The notes beneath the pieces were generated by a model. The model saw nothing but the letters and a program-made list of their open reading frames with translations. It was not told the DNA's origin and did no database searches. A stretch of 10,888 bases of DNA from Candidatus Woesearchaeota archaeon (GTDB lineage Archaea > Nanoarchaeota > Nanoarchaeia > Woesearchaeales > GW2011-AR4). A program made the translations under genes and the position numbers. Positions 1-4,175 of the stretch are shown here, piece after piece. The first letter of the stretch is position 1; each line of letters opens with the position of its first letter. Location of the stretch: positions 1-10,888 of the forward strand of contig JAHFQL010000035.1 in assembly GCA_023259315.1 (NCBI GenBank), given 5' to 3'.

Positions 1-308
1 TCTGTTACCATGCAGTTATGGGTAAAATTAATAGTCTGGCCTGAATTGCAACTGGCTCCACTTTTTAAGTCAACCAGACTGCATTTTGAAGATGAACTAT
101 ACCAGGGCACCCAAAGTTTGTTACCTATGGTTGTCACCACATTGCTATTGGCAAATAAACTATTAACAAGTTCATCATAATTGCTGTCTCTAGTCTGGCT
201 GCTAAAGCCTATCTCACTTGGGCTTAAAAGGGAAGATGCAAAAACAGCTGTGGTAAGGACTAATATAATAAGGATGCAATATACTAACACAACCGATATT
301 TTTTTCAT
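1..308 (-). CDS. Secreted/exported protein, N-terminal part (runs off the window)
   Basis: On the minus strand an ATG at 308-306 opens a frame with no stop to base 1 (102 codons). The product starts with two lysines, a hydrophobic stretch (about residues 4-20) and a V-F-A/S-S junction. This is a typical Sec signal peptide with probable cleavage after Ala24. The mature part seen is Ser/Asn-rich and has three Cys (76, 87, 99), so disulfides outside the cell are plausible. I do not recognise the family; only the N-terminus is present. A TATA-like box on the minus strand (367-378) lies far enough upstream for a leader of about 35-40 nt, and a palindrome (320-349) covers the predicted transcript start. 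The reading frame, signal peptide and promoter agree, so I regard the gene as real despite its absence of a recognised domain. Confidence 0.7.
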   Translation of the reverse strand, partial: MKKISVVLVYCILIILVLTTAVFASSLLSPSEIGFSSQTRDSNYDELVNSLFANSNVVTTIGNKLWVPWYSSSSKCSLVDLKSGASCNSGQTINFTHNCMVT

Positions 309-319
309 TTTACATAAGG

Positions 320-349
320 ATACTAATATACTAAATAGTATATCAGTAT
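320..349 (-). promoter_or_regulatory. Palindromic operator candidate of the secreted-protein gene
   Basis: Two 13-nt arms, ATACTAATATACT (320-332) and its inverted partner (337-349), match at 12 of 13 positions around a 4-nt spacer. The site covers the predicted transcription start and early leader of the minus-strand gene, downstream of a TATA-like box at 367-378. Such a position suits a repressor. The regulator is unknown, and the AT-richness lowers confidence. Confidence 0.4.
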
Positions 350-441
350 TGGGAATATATGCTTACGTATATTTAAAGATTTCTATTATGTAAAACAATA
401 ATTTCAAGACATACTACAATTTTGCAAGAGAATATCAAGCT

Positions 442-672
442 TTGAAAGTATTAACACCAGCTCAAACAACTTCAAAGAAACCTAGTGCACCTATCAAAGC
501 ACCTACGCCAACACCAGTAGCAACTCCAACTCCGGCACCAACAGGCTTAGCTGCACTTACAGGAAGGGTTATTTCAGCAGTTAACAGGCCAGGAATTATA
601 CCTGGAATAATAGTGGGACTGGTAGCCATATTTGGCGCAGTTGGTTATTATTATTTTTACCTAAGAAGATGA
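442..672 (+). CDS. Pro/Thr-rich stalk plus C-terminal membrane anchor; possibly remnant of a surface protein
   Basis: The frame is open from 394 to the TGA at 670-672, but has no ATG; the only plausible start is TTG at 442, with no Shine-Dalgarno site or well-placed TATA box. The product (76 residues from that TTG) has a Pro/Thr/Ala-rich stretch (about 12-34), a short linker, then one membrane helix (about 51-73, I-P-G-I-I-V-G-L-V-A-I-F) and a terminal R-R. This arrangement is common at the C-terminus of archaeal cell-surface proteins: a glycosylatable stalk and an anchor with a cytoplasmic positive end. There is no signal peptide or ectodomain upstream. It could be a truncated gene whose body was lost, or a genuine small tail-anchored protein. 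The stop codon lies within the left copy of the 28-bp repeat, which favours truncation by rearrangement. Confidence 0.45.
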   Translation: MKVLTPAQTTSKKPSAPIKAPTPTPVATPTPAPTGLAALTGRVISAVNRPGIIPGIIVGLVAIFGAVGYYYFYLRR

Positions 673-696
673 TTTAGGATTTTAAACTTCTTGCTT
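669..696. repeat. 28-bp direct repeat, left copy
   Basis: This 28-bp segment begins ATGATTTAGGATTTTAA and ends CTTCTTGCTT. It matches 1692-1719 at 27 of 28 positions (A at 686 versus G at 1709). The two copies lie about 1.02 kb apart and bracket the RHH/PIN region. The left copy contains the TGA of the anchor ORF. It could be an attachment-type duplication, a target-site or recombination repeat, or the shared end of related gene remnants. Confidence 0.75.
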
Positions 697-770
697 GAGA
701 CCATTACAGCATACCACTATCCAGCGTAGAGTATAAAATATTGTGATTTTTGGAAGCAAAAAAAGAAATA

Positions 771-802
771 TTTATATATTACTTTGTATATACTAAGTAA
801 TA
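771..802 (+). promoter_or_regulatory. TATA box and 26-bp palindromic operator of the RHH gene
   Basis: TTTATATA at 771-778 is a good archaeal TATA box, centred about 30 nt before the ATG at 805, so the transcript should be leaderless or nearly so. Directly overlapping and following it, 777-802 is a 26-bp palindrome: TATTACTT and AAGTAATA are perfect outer arms and only one central pair mismatches. Ribbon-helix-helix proteins bind such dyads as dimers, and antitoxins of this class commonly repress their own promoter. Autoregulation is inferred from this geometry. Confidence 0.6.
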
Positions 803-804
803 CC

Positions 805-1065
805 ATGGAAACAATAACCATTAAAATGGAAGATAGGTTGTTAGACGAAATAGATCAAAAGTTAGAAGAGCATAGGTATAGTACTAGGACAGAATTCATT
901 AGGGACGCAATCAGAGAAAAACTTTCTGAATTAGAGAAAGAAGTAATATTGAAAAATTTGTCTCAACTTAAAGGCTCTTCAAAAAGAAGAACAAGTGATA
1001 CTAAACTACATGCTGCGCGTGACAAAGCTTTTGAAATACTTGAAAAAAAATTCAATATTAAATAA
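805..1065 (+). CDS. Ribbon-helix-helix (CopG-type) antitoxin/repressor
   Basis: The 86-residue product begins M-E-T-I-T-I-K-M, the short beta strand of a ribbon-helix-helix fold. Helix A follows (about 9-25, E-D-R-L-L-D-E-I-D), then helix B in a segment containing S-T-R-T-E-F-I-R-D-A-I (about 32-45), the usual conserved RHH pattern. The C-terminal half is basic and helical and probably contacts the toxin. I chose the ATG at 805 rather than the in-frame TTG at 784, because the latter lies inside the operator and only about 10 nt from the TATA box. The gene meets the PIN gene tail to tail with an 8-bp overlap (1058-1065). RHH-PIN pairs are classic VapBC-like modules: the antitoxin blocks the ribonuclease and represses transcription. 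The convergent layout is unusual, because the pair normally forms one operon. Confidence 0.85.
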   Translation: METITIKMEDRLLDEIDQKLEEHRYSTRTEFIRDAIREKLSELEKEVILKNLSQLKGSSKRRTSDTKLHAARDKAFEILEKKFNIK

Positions 1066-1474
1066 GGTCTTGAGGTCTTTTCGGTTTAGTAATATCTAAT
1101 AATTTCTTAAAGTGCCTGTCTAGTGTTACCAACGTAGCTTTATTGTCTCTTGCAATAAGCGCATGCAATGCATCACCCTTTGGAATTTCTCTTTTCAATG
1201 ATAGGTCTTTTGATTTTCTTACTTGTTTTTCTGTAGACTCTATAAATATAAGCACTGGCTTAATTTTTTGAAATAGTCTTTCAATTTCATGAGATGTGTA
1301 GCCAGCTACACCAAGTTCCACTAATACAATATCAGAATATATCACCTTATCATTATTTTCTATGATTTTAGTTAATAATACATGCGCCCATTCTCCTTTA
1401 GGTAGGTTGGGTTCATTTCTATCCTCAAAGAAATCTAGCCAGATGGATGTATCTAAATAGTATTTTTCTGTCAT
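1058..1474 (-). CDS. PIN-domain ribonuclease, VapC-like toxin
   Basis: The 138-residue product matches the size and motif order of single-domain PIN endonucleases. The acidic residues expected to hold Mg/Mn are all visible: Asp8 (Y-Y-L-D-T-S), Glu53 (I-V-L-V-E-L), Asp101 (K-G-D-A-L-H-A) and Asp119 (T-L-D-R-H-F). VapC toxins of this family cleave specific tRNA or rRNA sites to stop translation; the target cannot be read from the sequence. A minus-strand TATA-like box at 1498-1508 lies about 29 nt before the ATG at 1474, so it has its own, apparently leaderless, promoter instead of sharing one with the antitoxin. The nearest partner is the convergent RHH gene, with stop codons overlapping. A second possible partner is the 33-codon ORF starting divergently at 1607. 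The catalytic set is complete, so the gene looks intact. Confidence 0.87.
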   Translation of the reverse strand: MTEKYYLDTSIWLDFFEDRNEPNLPKGEWAHVLLTKIIENNDKVIYSDIVLVELGVAGYTSHEIERLFQKIKPVLIFIESTEKQVRKSKDLSLKREIPKGDALHALIARDNKATLVTLDRHFKKLLDITKPKRPQDLI

Positions 1475-1544
1475 GTGGAATATGATAATAGTTATTCTTA
1501 ATAAATATGTTGAAAATTAGTTTGAGTTTACTAGTGCCTTTAAC

Positions 1545-1585
1545 TTCTGGTAGGAAATTCCAGAAAAGAGAAAAATCTTTATAGT
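1545..1585 (+). promoter_or_regulatory. TATA box and upstream inverted repeat for the 33-codon ORF
   Basis: TTTATAGT at 1578-1585, preceded by an A-rich BRE-like stretch, is centred 26 nt before the ATG at 1607, the spacing of a leaderless archaeal gene. Upstream, TTCTGG (1545-1550) and CCAGAA (1560-1565) form a perfect 6-bp inverted repeat with a 9-nt spacer, which could bind an activator or regulator. Confidence 0.4.
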
Positions 1586-1606
1586 AAAAGGGCTATTTTA
1601 TCTGCT

Positions 1607-1708
1607 ATGGAAACACTAAGGAATTCTAGCTTGTACAAAAGATTATTGGAGTTTGAAAAGAATATTGCCGAAGGACGAAAGTTTACAAGAAATGATTTAG
1701 GATTTTAA
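1607..1708 (+). CDS. 33-residue ORF, possible short antitoxin-like protein or gene end
   Basis: An ATG at 1607 opens 33 codons beginning M-E-T-L-R-N-S-S-L-Y-K-R-L-L-E-F-E-K and ending in A-E-G-R-K-F-T-R-N-D-L-G-F. The first two thirds would form an amphipathic, charged helix. The tail, with its G-x-x-x-[ST] pattern after an acidic helix, recalls the C-terminal strip of small archaeal antitoxins that bind PIN or RelE toxins. This is a resemblance, not a firm family assignment. The TATA box at 1578-1585 is correctly spaced for a leaderless transcript, which supports expression. The stop codon and last four residues fall inside the right copy of the 28-bp repeat. It is divergent from the PIN gene, 132 nt away. 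It may instead be the relic of a longer gene disrupted by recombination at the repeat. Confidence 0.4.
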   Translation: METLRNSSLYKRLLEFEKNIAEGRKFTRNDLGF

Positions 1709-1719
1709 GCTTCTTGCTT
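1692..1719. repeat. 28-bp direct repeat, right copy
   Basis: This copy differs at one position from 669-696. It contains the last codons and stop of the 33-residue ORF and ends 5 nt before the stop codon of the minus-strand lipoprotein gene. In the left copy the corresponding frame also reads D-L-G-F-stop, so the same gene end appears on both sides of the toxin-antitoxin block. Confidence 0.75.
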
Positions 1720-1724
1720 TTTGC

Positions 1725-2276
1725 TTAATTCTTCTTTCCAAGATTTTCCAGCTCATAAGAAATTTCTTCCGTGCAGGGGCATGTTTTGAGGTTCCTGCAT
1801 TCAGCTGGCTTTAGTAAATCCGGAATTTCTTTTAAGGTGTTTATAGTCAATGTTTTTTCCAGTGTTTGTTTTGGTGCCAAATTATCATCAAATTGGAATT
1901 GCTGCGTTAACAGCTTGACTTTCCTTGTCAGAATGATTTTGTCGCATTGCGCATCCTTTTTGGCATATTTCGCATAGGTAACCAAATCAAACGAAAAGCC
2001 GTTATAGTTTATGCTGCCTGAGTTTTCTATGCCTATTAAAACATCAGTTACGGTTTTCTGGTCAACAGCTTGGTTCTCTTTTTGATTGAGTTCATCGAGA
2101 ACTTGACTGCCTGCTTTTTTAGCAGTTAAGTTTGAATCGCAGTTTCCATCCGCATTTTTATCAAGGCAGCAAGTTCCGTCTGGAGCGGTAATGTTAGGAG
2201 CTTGGCAGTCTGGGTTGCACGCAACTGCAATTAGCAATAGGGAAACAAGAGCGATATACCAAAGAGATTTAGCCAT
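1725..2276 (-). CDS. Small putative lipoprotein with Cys-rich D-x-N-x-D-G motif
   Basis: The 183-residue product has a short basic N-terminus, a hydrophobic core and A-V-A-C at 17-20. This is a lipobox-like site, so Cys20 could be lipidated and the protein held on the outer face of the membrane. Next comes T-C-C-L-D-K-N-A-D-G-N-C-D (about 35-47). The D-x-N-x-D-G spacing resembles a calcium-binding loop, and the surrounding Cys could form disulfides; similar Cys-framed loops recur in DPANN surface proteins. The remainder is a mixed alpha/beta domain I do not recognise, with a late Cys cluster (C-R-N-L-K-T-C-P-C, about 160-168). A minus-strand TATA box at 2299-2308 and the palindrome next to it give a short or absent leader. 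The gene stands alone between accessory material and the ribosomal cluster. Confidence 0.72.
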   Translation of the reverse strand: MAKSLWYIALVSLLLIAVACNPDCQAPNITAPDGTCCLDKNADGNCDSNLTAKKAGSQVLDELNQKENQAVDQKTVTDVLIGIENSGSINYNGFSFDLVTYAKYAKKDAQCDKIILTRKVKLLTQQFQFDDNLAPKQTLEKTLTINTLKEIPDLLKPAECRNLKTCPCTEEISYELENLGKKN

Positions 2277-2285
2277 TTTTTAGTG

Positions 2286-2308
2286 ATTGGCAAGCCAATA
2301 TTTAAATT
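2286..2308 (-). promoter_or_regulatory. TATA box with adjacent 14-bp palindrome, lipoprotein promoter
   Basis: Read on the minus strand, an A/T-rich TATA box (2299-2308) is followed at once by ATTGGCTTGCCAAT (2286-2299), two perfect 6-bp arms around 2 nt. The start codon is at 2276. A protein bound there would block initiation. The regulator is unknown. Confidence 0.45.
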
Positions 2309-2392
2309 TTAGGTATTGCGCAGTAATAAACCAATATGCTTCTATCATTTTTATAAATGGCAAATATTTTTTGCTTTCAAAAAATCAAAAGC

Positions 2393-2403
2393 TTTTTAAA
2401 TAA
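2393..2403 (+). promoter_or_regulatory. TATA box upstream of the structured intergenic region
   Basis: TTTTTAAATAA lies about 25 nt before G2423/G2425, the 5' edge of the first hairpin at 2425. It is far (about 345 nt) from the S19e start, which has a closer TATA-like box at 2711-2723. It therefore probably drives a separate RNA or a long alternative leader. Confidence 0.45.
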
Positions 2404-2422
2404 AATACATATCCTAAGTTCT

Positions 2423-2700
2423 GTGCTAAGCAGTTAGCCAATCTAACACCGCAAGGTGTGAAAGAAAAAAGTTTAGATAAGGATTATATTAAATTAATTT
2501 AATCCGTCGATTTGTGACAAACGTTACGCTCGGCAAAATTTTTACTGCCGACGAAATCCAGAGATTTCGCGGACACAGAAAATTGCAAAGCAATTTTCTT
2601 GTGCCAATAAAATTTTGCCTCGAATTTATTCAATGTATTGATAAGCGAGGTGTTGCGTTATGTTAGAAAAGCAACACCGAGCACAATAGATTGCCGAAGG
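2423..2700 (+). ncRNA. Candidate structured RNA (or long structured leader) upstream of S19e
   Basis: The 468-nt gap between the lipoprotein and S19e has no protein gene, but is rich in helices. Seen directly: GCTAA/TTAGC (2425-2438); ACACC-GCAA-GGTGT with a GNRA-type tetraloop (2446-2459); an AT-rich palindrome (2481-2505); an 11-bp stem GGCAAAATTTT (2532-2542) with AAAATTTTGCC (2609-2619) that encloses two further hairpins, CGAAATC-CAGA-GATTTCG (2552-2569, extendable by CCG/CGG) and GAAAATTGC-AAA-GCAATTTTC (2578-2598, extendable by CACA/TGTG with a bulge); and GGTGTTGC/GCAACACC (2649-2678) with a 14-nt loop. Together they give a three-way junction flanked by hairpins. A TATA box at 2393-2403 places a start at about 2423. 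I could not match it to RNase P, SRP or tRNA. It could be an independent RNA, a regulatory leader of the ribosomal cluster, or a folded repeat element. Strand is inferred from the TATA box. Confidence 0.5.
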
Positions 2701-2710
2701 CGTATTGAAA

Positions 2711-2723
2711 AATTAAAAATAAT
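2711..2723 (+). promoter_or_regulatory. Probable TATA box of S19e
   Basis: AATTAAAAATAAT is centred 28 nt before the ATG at 2745, consistent with leaderless transcription. The surroundings are very A-rich, so the assignment is tentative. Confidence 0.35.
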
Positions 2724-2744
2724 TTAAGAAATTCAAAAACAAAA

Positions 2745-3251
2745 ATGTCAACAATGTATGATGTGGATGCGCAGGATTTAGTGGCAAAAGCTGCTGAGGA
2801 ATTGAAAAAGATTCCGGAAATAAAGCCGCCTGTGTGGACTCCTTTTGTAAAGACAGGCATGCACAAAGAAAGGCCTCCTGTTGACAGCGACTGGTGGTAT
2901 CTGAGAACTGCTTCTGTTTTGAGAACTATTTATCGTCTCGGCCCTGTTGGAGTTTCCAAATTAAGGACAAAATATGGCGGCAGGAAAAATCGGGGAGTAA
3001 AAAAGGCGCATTTCTTTAAAGGCTCTGGCAGTATTCTGAGAAAATCACTGCAGCAGCTCGAAAAAGCAGGTTTTGTCAAATTTGCCGAGAAAGGCGTGCA
3101 TAAAGGAAGAGTTATAACACCGAAAGGAAAATCATTTTTGGACAAAATATCAACGCATATCCACGGCACAAAACAAAAACATGAAGTTAAAGTAGAAGCA
3201 AAAGAAGTAAAGCAAGAACATAAAGTTGAGAAAGGCGTTGAGGAAAAATAA
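2745..3251 (+). CDS. rps19e: 30S ribosomal protein S19e
   Basis: This 168-residue protein carries the S19e hallmarks: M-Y-D-V near the start, the block [14 protein letters not shown] (47-60) with R-L-G-P-V-G-V, the basic Y-G-G-R-K-N-R-G loop (77-84), and [13 protein letters not shown] (121-133). S19e is a winged-helix protein of the small-subunit head, shared by archaea and eukaryotes and needed for 3'-end processing of small-subunit rRNA in eukaryotes. The core ends near residue 140. A tail of about 26 residues rich in Lys, Glu and Val follows, beyond the usual family length of about 140-150. There is no Shine-Dalgarno site; a TATA-like box about 28 nt upstream suggests a leaderless start. 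It heads the S19e-PDCD5-L39e-L31e cluster that is conserved in archaea. Confidence 0.96.
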   Translation: MSTMYDVDAQDLVAKAAEELKKIPEIKPPVWTPFVKTGMHKERPPVDSDWWYLRTASVLRTIYRLGPVGVSKLRTKYGGRKNRGVKKAHFFKGSGSILRKSLQQLEKAGFVKFAEKGVHKGRVITPKGKSFLDKISTHIHGTKQKHEVKVEAKEVKQEHKVEKGVEEK

Positions 3252-3264
3252 AAGCATTTTTTGG

Positions 3265-3274
3265 GATTTAAAAG
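3265..3274 (+). promoter_or_regulatory. TATA box of the PDCD5 gene
   Basis: GATTTAAAAG is centred 27 nt before the ATG at 3296 in the 44-nt gap after S19e, so this gene may also be transcribed from its own leaderless promoter. Confidence 0.4.
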
Positions 3275-3295
3275 ATTAATTATTGAAAAATCAAA

Positions 3296-3631
3296 ATGCC
3301 GACTCTTGAAGAAATTAAAAAAAAGAAACTTGAAGAATTAATGCGATTGCAGCAGGATAAATTGCAGCAACAATCGCAAGAGCAAGCTCAAATCCAGCAG
3401 CAAATTGAGCAGATGGAGGAGATTGTCAGGCAATTCATGACAAAGGAGGCGCTTGCAAGATACGGAAATTTAAAAACAGCGCATCACGAGAAAGCATTGC
3501 AGCTGCTTGTAATCATATTCCAGGCAATACAAAAAGGGCAAATCCAAGGCCAGATAGATGATTCAACATTGAAAAAAATCTTGGAGCAGCTGACGCCGAA
3601 GAAAAAAGAAATTAAGATTAAAAGAGTGTAA
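3296..3631 (+). CDS. PDCD5/TFAR19-family DNA-binding protein
   Basis: The 111-residue product has the normal length and layout of archaeal PDCD5 proteins: a charged N-terminal helix (E-E-I-K-K-K-K-L-E-E-L), a Gln-rich linker (about 19-40), then a three-helix core. It ends with the family's typical C-terminal block, G-Q-I-Q-G-Q-I-D-D-S-T-L-K-K-I-L-E-Q-L, and a basic tail. The family binds DNA non-specifically in archaea, is linked to apoptosis and chaperonin interactions in eukaryotes, and has no settled archaeal role. Its place between S19e and L39e is a conserved archaeal gene order, suggesting a link to ribosome biogenesis. The Gln-rich segment (many Q in residues 19-45) is more marked than usual. 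Confidence 0.93.
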   Translation: MPTLEEIKKKKLEELMRLQQDKLQQQSQEQAQIQQQIEQMEEIVRQFMTKEALARYGNLKTAHHEKALQLLVIIFQAIQKGQIQGQIDDSTLKKILEQLTPKKKEIKIKRV

Positions 3632-3686
3632 AGTTTTTAGATTCAGAAAATTTGATTTTTTAAAAAATAACTTTAATGCGTTGTGT

Positions 3687-3768
3687 AAAAAACAAAAACA
3701 TCATAAGAACACATAAAATTCACATTAATAATAAAATAACAAAAATAAATATTGAAATAAAAATTAAA
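3687..3768 (+). promoter_or_regulatory. G-poor, A-rich leader before L39e
   Basis: This stretch holds only two G residues (3707, 3754) and is mainly A with some T and C, so it cannot fold stably. A TATA-like AATAAATATTG lies about 20 nt before the ATG at 3769, too close for certainty. It may be an unstructured ribosome-loading leader. Confidence 0.3.
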
Positions 3769-3942
3769 ATGGCACGATACAAGCATCCAAGCAGGAAAAA
3801 AAGATTGGCAAAATTCAGGAAGCAAACAAGATGGGCGCCATTCTGGACAGTGCCAAAAATATACGGCAAAACAAGAAAAATCCATCCAGGCAGGCACACA
3901 AAATTAAAAAGAAGCTGGAGAAGGACAAAAACAAAGGCGTAA
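3769..3942 (+). CDS. rpl39e: 50S ribosomal protein L39e
   Basis: A 57-residue, extremely basic protein beginning M-A-R-Y-K-H-P-S-R-K-K-R-L-A-K-F-R-K-Q-T-R. It ends R-S-W-R-R-T-K-T-K, the L39e signature K-K-x-L-A-K-x-x-K-Q and W-R-R-T-K. L39e lines the polypeptide exit tunnel of the archaeal and eukaryotic large subunit. Usual length is about 50 residues; this copy is slightly longer in the middle (Y-G-K-T-R-K-I-H-P-G-R-H). I chose the ATG at 3769 because homology begins there; the in-frame start at 3676 would add 31 unrelated codons from an A-rich leader. The stop is one base before the next start (3944), so translational coupling to the unknown 76-residue protein is likely. Confidence 0.93.
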   Translation: MARYKHPSRKKRLAKFRKQTRWAPFWTVPKIYGKTRKIHPGRHTKLKRSWRRTKTKA

Positions 3943-3943
3943 A

Positions 3944-4174
3944 ATGGGAATATTCACATTCATAATACCACATATCGAAAATTTGGGGCTTGAGACGCGC
4001 TTGGATATTAAGTCAGACGGAATGAATCCGCGTGTTATTGAAGTAATGACTTTCATGCTCGGGCAACCTATTGGTTTTGTACCAGATATGTACAAGCCTG
4101 ATGTGTTAAAGCATGTAAAGGAGCTTAATTATGGTATAGCACCCACATATATCAACGGTCCACAACTAAACTAA
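3944..4174 (+). CDS. Unknown 76-residue protein inserted between L39e and L31e
   Basis: I do not recognise this protein. It begins M-G-I-F-T-F-I-I-P-H-I and has a mixed sequence with a possible helix P-R-V-I-E-V-M-T-F-M-L (29-39), a G-Q-P-I-G-F-V-P segment (40-47) and K-P-D-V-L-K-H-V-K-E-L (51-61). It lacks Cys, a signal peptide and clear membrane helices, so it is probably a small globular cytosolic protein. It starts 1 nt after the L39e stop and ends 1 nt before the L31e start. It therefore fits precisely inside the ribosomal operon, with no room for its own promoter or Shine-Dalgarno site. The canonical archaeal order has L39e and L31e adjacent, so this is a lineage-specific insertion. The tight fit and lack of extreme Lys content point to a real coupled gene. 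A role in the ribosome is only suggested by position. Confidence 0.7.
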   Translation: MGIFTFIIPHIENLGLETRLDIKSDGMNPRVIEVMTFMLGQPIGFVPDMYKPDVLKHVKELNYGIAPTYINGPQLN

Positions 4175-4175
4175 A

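Noticed and set aside
784..804. Upstream in-frame TTG start for the RHH gene
   Set aside because: It lies in the palindrome and only about 10 nt from the TATA box; the ATG at 805 gives the correct RHH N-terminus.
697..1691. Complete insertion sequence or integron
   Set aside because: There is no transposase, integrase or terminal inverted repeat inside; only the direct repeat supports mobility.
2649..2685. H/ACA guide RNA (hairpin followed by ACA at 2683-2685)
   Set aside because: The stem is uninterrupted with no pseudouridylation pocket and no kink-turn, so the ACA is probably chance.
2423..2700. RNase P RNA, SRP RNA or tRNA in the structured region
   Set aside because: I find no conserved RNase P core segments, no SRP helix 8 pattern and no T-loop or acceptor arrangement.
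3676..3768. Longer L39e start
   Set aside because: The extra codons come from an A-rich, G-poor leader and L39e homology begins at 3769.
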